A stretch of 47,908 nt of DNA from contig JAQGMF010000013.1 of the NCBI GenBank assembly GCA_028292505.1, positions 100,025-147,932 on the forward strand, written 5' to 3'. Positions 44,856-47,908 of the stretch are shown here, in pieces; position 1 is the first letter of the stretch; the number at the start of each line of letters is the position of its first letter. Source of the stretch: Rhodocyclales bacterium (lineage in GTDB: Bacteria > Pseudomonadota > Gammaproteobacteria > Burkholderiales > Rhodocyclaceae). The notes under the pieces are model-generated. The model made no database searches. It was not told where the DNA came from and was given only the letters and a program-made list of their open reading frames with translations. The position numbers and the translations under genes are program-made.

Positions 44856-46505
44856 ATGAAGGTGTATCAAAGGCTGGCACAGGCGTTCAAGGCGGAAGGC
44901 TGCACCGATACATTCGGCATGATGGGCGACGGCAATATGTATTGGGTCACCGAGCTGCACAAGATCGGCGTCAAGGTACATGAGGTGCGTCACGAAGGCG
45001 CGGGCCTCGGCATGGCCGACGGTTATGCGCGCGTTACACATCAGCCAGGGGTCGCGACTGCGACCTGCGGACCCGGCGTGACCCAATTAGCGACCGGCTT
45101 CGTCACGGCGGCGCGCGCGCATTCACCGATCGTCGCGTTCTGCGGCGAATCGCCGACGACCGATGAGGAATATACGCAGCGCCTCGACCAGGCCAAATTC
45201 GCCGATGCGTGCGAAGCGGGTTTCGTGCGCTTGGTTTCGCCCGATACCGCGGACGACGCGGTGCGCAAAGCGTTTTATCGCGCCAAGCTCGAGAGCCGCC
45301 CGATCATGCTGAGTTGTCCGATGGATATCCAGCAGAAAAATTTCGAGGACGACGACGAAGAATACAAGCCGTCATCCGCCATGTTTTCGCCGGGCGCCGT
45401 GCATCCGGATGAAAAAGCGCTCGAGCGCGCCGCTGATATCGTTGCGTCAAGCAAGAAGCCGGTGATCATCGTCGGCCGCGGCGCGCAGTGGGCCGGCGCA
45501 GGCGAAGCAGTGCTGAAGCTTGCCGACCGCATCGGCGCGCTGATCGCGACGTCATTGATGGTCAGGACGTGGCTCAACGAAAGCGAATGGCACGCGGGCA
45601 TCTCCGGCACTTACGGTTCGCGGCCCTCGATGAAGCTGTTTGAAGAAGCGGATTGCGTGATCGGCGTCGGTGCGAGCCTGAACCGCTATACGACCGAGCA
45701 CGGCTACCTGTATCCCGAAGCACGCTACGTGCATATCGATTCGGAGCCGCATCTTTTGATTGCCGGCGGCAAAAGCGCCGATTGCTACGTTCAGTCCGAC
45801 GCGCGAGTCGGCGTCGAAGAACTCGAGAAGCTGCTCGCCAAGCGTAATCACAAGTCGATCGGCTATCGCACGCCTGACGTCAAGCAAAAGCTCGTCAACC
45901 ACAGCGCTGACCGCACCGAGTTCGAAATGGATCCGGGCACGCTCGATCCGCGCGAAGCTTGCCTCGCGCTCGACAAGGCGTTGCCGGCAGAGATCGGTGT
46001 TCTTTCCGGCAGCGGCATGACCGCCGGTTTTGTCAGCATGCTGATGACGCGCCGGCGCGTGCTGTCGGGGTCGGGCCATTTCTTCGGCTGCATCGGCCAG
46101 ATGCTGCCGGCCGCAATGGGCGCGGTGGTCGCCACGAAGAAGCCGCTCGTGCTGTGCGACGGCGACGCGAGCGTGATCATGCATCTCGCCGAATTTGAAA
46201 CGATGGTGCGCTATGACATGCCGCTGCTCGTTGTCGTGATGAACAACGAAGCGCTCGGCGCCGAGTATTACAAGCTCGACGCGCACAAAATGGACGTCAC
46301 CACATCGATGATAACCACGCCCGATCTCGGCAAGGTCGGCGTCGCGATGGGCGGACGCGGCGCGATGGTCACTACGGTCGAGCAGTTCACGAAGGCCGTG
46401 CAGGAGTGGCTCAAGAAACCGGGACCGATGATGATCGACATGCGCATTTCACGCAGCGTGCCGAGCGTGCCCTACCGGCGCATTCATTACGGGCGCGACG
46501 AGTAA
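44856..46505 (+). CDS. Thiamine-diphosphate enzyme, acetolactate synthase-like
   Basis: A 549-residue enzyme of the benzoylformate decarboxylase/acetolactate synthase superfamily. The start is the ATG at 44856, placed 8 bases after GGAGGAG. An upstream TTG at 44850 is less likely. The catalytic Glu is in VRHEGAGLGMADGYARV. The central domain begins KPVIIVGRGAQWAGAGEAVL, and the ThDP-binding motif is LCDGDASVIMHLAEF with Asn-Asn in VVMNN. The FAD-binding middle part of acetolactate synthase is not obvious. The C-terminal tail PSVPYRRIHYGRDE is unusual. Since no small subunit (ilvN) follows and the neighbour is CoxG-like, a specialised 2-oxo acid decarboxylase or carboligase is likelier than branched-chain amino acid synthesis. 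The substrate is unknown. Confidence 0.9.
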   Translation: MKVYQRLAQAFKAEGCTDTFGMMGDGNMYWVTELHKIGVKVHEVRHEGAGLGMADGYARVTHQPGVATATCGPGVTQLATGFVTAARAHSPIVAFCGESPTTDEEYTQRLDQAKFADACEAGFVRLVSPDTADDAVRKAFYRAKLESRPIMLSCPMDIQQKNFEDDDEEYKPSSAMFSPGAVHPDEKALERAADIVASSKKPVIIVGRGAQWAGAGEAVLKLADRIGALIATSLMVRTWLNESEWHAGISGTYGSRPSMKLFEEADCVIGVGASLNRYTTEHGYLYPEARYVHIDSEPHLLIAGGKSADCYVQSDARVGVEELEKLLAKRNHKSIGYRTPDVKQKLVNHSADRTEFEMDPGTLDPREACLALDKALPAEIGVLSGSGMTAGFVSMLMTRRRVLSGSGHFFGCIGQMLPAAMGAVVATKKPLVLCDGDASVIMHLAEFETMVRYDMPLLVVVMNNEALGAEYYKLDAHKMDVTTSMITTPDLGKVGVAMGGRGAMVTTVEQFTKAVQEWLKKPGPMMIDMRISRSVPSVPYRRIHYGRDE

Positions 46506-46535
46506 GCGCAGAAGAAACGGCAAACAAAATCTCGA

Positions 46536-46675
46536 ACCGCAAAGGACGCGAAGGAAAGTAAGGGAAAGCGCGAAAACTAAGTCTGGAACCGCAAAGGACG
46601 CGAAGGACGCGAAGGAAATACAAAATCAAAGAAGTAAATAGCATGCCTTAAGGGTTCCTTTGCGTCCTTCGCGGT
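46536..46675. repeat. GGACGCRAA repeat cluster, left of the GxxExxY gene
   Basis: Two direct copies begin at 46536 and 46588 (ACCGCAAAGGACGCGAAGGA). An inverted copy lies at 46657-46675, so a hairpin forms between 46588 and 46675. Flanks are shared with the copies at 30.5 and 47.1 kb: AATCTCGAACC before the left arm and GGTTAAAGATTT after the right arm. Confidence 0.9.
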
Positions 46676-46707
46676 TAAAGATTTTGCTCTAAATGGGAAG
46701 CGTGCAA

Positions 46708-47085
46708 ATGCAAATCGAGGAAACCGGGCGGGTCGTCGTCGATTCGGCGATGAAAGTGCACAGCGCGCTCGGTCCTGGTTTGCTGGAAAGCGCATATCGA
46801 GCCTGCTTAGCGCACGAATTGACATTGCGGGGACTGGCAGTCAGTCAGGAAAAACCATTGCCGATTCTCTATGAAGGCGTAGAGATCAGCGTCGGATATC
46901 GAATCGATCTGCTGGTTGAAGAGAACGTGGTTGTCGAATTAAAGGCAGTCGAGAGACTAATGCCTATTCACATGGCACAACTATTAAGCTATCTGAAGTT
47001 GAGTGGTTGCAAATTGGGTTTCATAATCAATTTCAACGTGCCGCATCTCAAAGATGGCATCAAACGCGTCGTCAATGGGTTGTAA
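46708..47085 (+). CDS. GxxExxY family protein
   Basis: A 125-residue protein of the GxxExxY family, named for the motif seen here as GLLESAY in SALGPGLLESAYRACLAHEL. The later blocks EKPLPILYEGVEISVGYRID, LLVEENVVVELKAVERLMPI and HMAQLLSYLKLSGCKLGFII are typical. The spaced acidic residues, Lys in ELKAVE and the overall layout recall small PD-(D/E)xK nuclease folds, but no activity is established to my knowledge. Start choices are ATG 46693 and 46708; the latter has GGGAAG 7 bases upstream. Palindromic GGACGCRAA repeats stand on both sides (46536-46675 and 47106-47275). The gene stands alone in its orientation group, with lower GC than its neighbours, suggesting that gene and repeats moved together. 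Confidence 0.9.
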   Translation: MQIEETGRVVVDSAMKVHSALGPGLLESAYRACLAHELTLRGLAVSQEKPLPILYEGVEISVGYRIDLLVEENVVVELKAVERLMPIHMAQLLSYLKLSGCKLGFIINFNVPHLKDGIKRVVNGL

Positions 47086-47105
47086 CGGCGAAACCCAAAG
47101 CTCGA

Positions 47106-47275
47106 ACCGCAAAGGACGCGAAGGACGCAAAGGAAGGCAGAGATTCAACATACGTCAGGAACGAGACTTCAATTCGGTCTGAACACTGTATCCGCGGCGG
47201 ACTATTCGAAAAGACAAGGAGTGCTTCGCTTCATTTGTTTTTGCTTTCCTTCGCGTCCTTTGCGTCCTTTGCGGT
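47106..47275. repeat. GGACGCRAA palindrome, right of the GxxExxY gene
   Basis: The left arm 47106-47133 and right arm 47248-47275 are reverse complements with two mismatches over 28 bp, around a 114-bp centre with no gene. The outer flanks are CTCGAACC and GGTTAAAGATTT, as in the other copies. The right arm ends 34 bp before the DUF4197 start. Confidence 0.9.
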
Positions 47276-47309
47276 TAAAGATTTATGGCTACATTCGAGA
47301 GGAAACAAC

Positions 47310-47908
47310 ATGCGCACTTTAGTCGGATTCCTTGCATGGCTCGTCATCAGCGCCCCTTCGTTTGCACTCGGCATCGAGGATCTCAGCAATCGCGACGCAG
47401 CATCGGGATTGAAAGACGCCCTGACGCAAGGCGCGGCGTCCGCAGTCAGCAAGCTGGGCGTCGAGAACGGGTTTCTCGGCAATGACAAGGTGAAGATTCC
47501 GCTACCGGACGCGATTAAACGCGTTGAAAGCGGATTGCGCTTCATCGGCATGCAGAAACAGGCGGATGAACTCGTGGTCGGCATGAACCGCGCCGCCGAA
47601 CAGGCGGTGCCCGAAGCGAAAGCGTTGCTCGTGGGCGCCGTCAAAAACATGAGCGTTGCCGACGCGAAGGGAATTCTCACCGGCGGCGATACTGCGGCGA
47701 CGGAATATTTCCGCAAGACGACGAGCTCGCAGCTGACGCAGAAGTTTCTGCCGATCGTCACCAAGGCAACGAGCAAAGTCGGCCTGGCAGAAAAGTACAA
47801 CGAACTCGCCGGCCAGGGAGCTCAACTGGGGCTCATCGATGCGAAGCAGGCGAAGATCGAGAGCTACGTGACGCAGAAGACGCTCGACGGTCTCTTTACC
47901 ATGATCGC
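47310..47908 (+). CDS. DUF4197 family secreted protein, partial
   Basis: The reading frame starts at ATG 47310 (MRTLVGFLAWLVISAPSFAL), with AGAGGAAACAAC upstream, and stays open to the right edge (199 codons). Residues 1-19 form a signal peptide. The rest matches DUF4197: LSNRDAASGLKDALTQGAAS, FLGNDKVKIPLPDAIKRVE, FIGMQKQADELVVGMNRAAE, AKGILTGGDTAATEYFRKTT and KQAKIESYVTQKTLDGLF. The family is about 230 residues, so only some 20-30 residues at the end are missing. The function is not known. Its upstream region is occupied by the palindromic repeat, so its promoter is probably within or before that element. Confidence 0.9.
   Translation, partial: MRTLVGFLAWLVISAPSFALGIEDLSNRDAASGLKDALTQGAASAVSKLGVENGFLGNDKVKIPLPDAIKRVESGLRFIGMQKQADELVVGMNRAAEQAVPEAKALLVGAVKNMSVADAKGILTGGDTAATEYFRKTTSSQLTQKFLPIVTKATSKVGLAEKYNELAGQGAQLGLIDAKQAKIESYVTQKTLDGLFTMI

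Noticed and set aside
47231..47825. Minus-strand open frames over the DUF4197 gene
   Set aside because: Their ends read through the GGACGCRAA repeat (TAKDAKDAKE), a known sign of spurious frames, and the plus strand has a signal peptide and family motifs.

Overview
The window is chromosomal DNA of a GC-rich Gram-negative bacterium, most likely a betaproteobacterium of the Burkholderiales or a close relative. The main clues are three Bug (TctC-type) periplasmic solute receptors, an RND efflux pair, a CoxG-like protein, a MmgE/PrpD protein and a TcuA-like flavoprotein. The taxonomic call is inference. No rRNA, tRNA or CRISPR array was seen.

Layout. 1-5.1 kb (minus): RND efflux permease, cut by the left edge, its membrane-fusion adaptor, and a purine-nucleoside-permease-like (NUP) secreted protein. 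5.2-9.3 kb: a DUF1003 membrane protein, a small secreted charged protein, and a DUF1800/DUF1501 pair. 9.4-17.7 kb (minus): a compact sugar-phosphate operon, gnd-zwf-HAD-tal-pgi-tkt, covering oxidative and non-oxidative pentose phosphate steps. A perfect 30-bp inverted repeat lies between pgi and tkt.

17.7-21.3 kb is a decaying, partly AT-richer segment. The first 336 residues of a phosphoketolase are joined by deletion to the last part of a class I fructose-bisphosphate aldolase, which carries a second internal deletion. Next come a C-terminal scrap that resembles a metallophosphoesterase, an apparently intact four-repeat DUF347-like membrane protein, and an integron-integrase-like tyrosine recombinase relic whose catalytic tyrosine is changed. 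After this sits an intact OsmC-YcaO fusion gene (21.3-23.5 kb).

23.6-34.9 kb is a catabolic region. A seven-gene minus-strand operon (TcuA-like flavoprotein, two crotonases, MmgE/PrpD, Bug receptor, acyl-CoA synthetase, carbamoylase-type amidohydrolase) faces two plus-strand Bug receptor genes with a minus-strand HIT protein between them. It looks like uptake and CoA-dependent breakdown of a carboxylic acid; the substrate cannot be named.

34.9-39.3 kb (minus): a PAS-GGDEF cyclase with a periplasmic sensor, then a histidine kinase and response regulator that resemble the regulators of the proteobacterial dedicated sortase system, with no sortase in view. 39.5-44.3 kb (plus): a small membrane peptide, an SPFH/band-7 protein, a secreted SH3-like protein of unknown function, a CreD-like membrane protein and a YdjM-like membrane protein, closely spaced. 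44.4-46.5 kb: a CoxG-like protein and a thiamine-diphosphate enzyme. 46.5-47.3 kb: a GxxExxY gene bracketed by palindromic repeats built from the unit GGACGCRAA. A solitary copy of the same palindrome sits 16 kb away, inside the catabolic operon. The window ends in a DUF4197 gene.

Best candidates for a second look: the GxxExxY gene with its palindromes, the SPFH gene set beside an orphan sortase-type two-component pair, and the xfp/fba deletion fusion.
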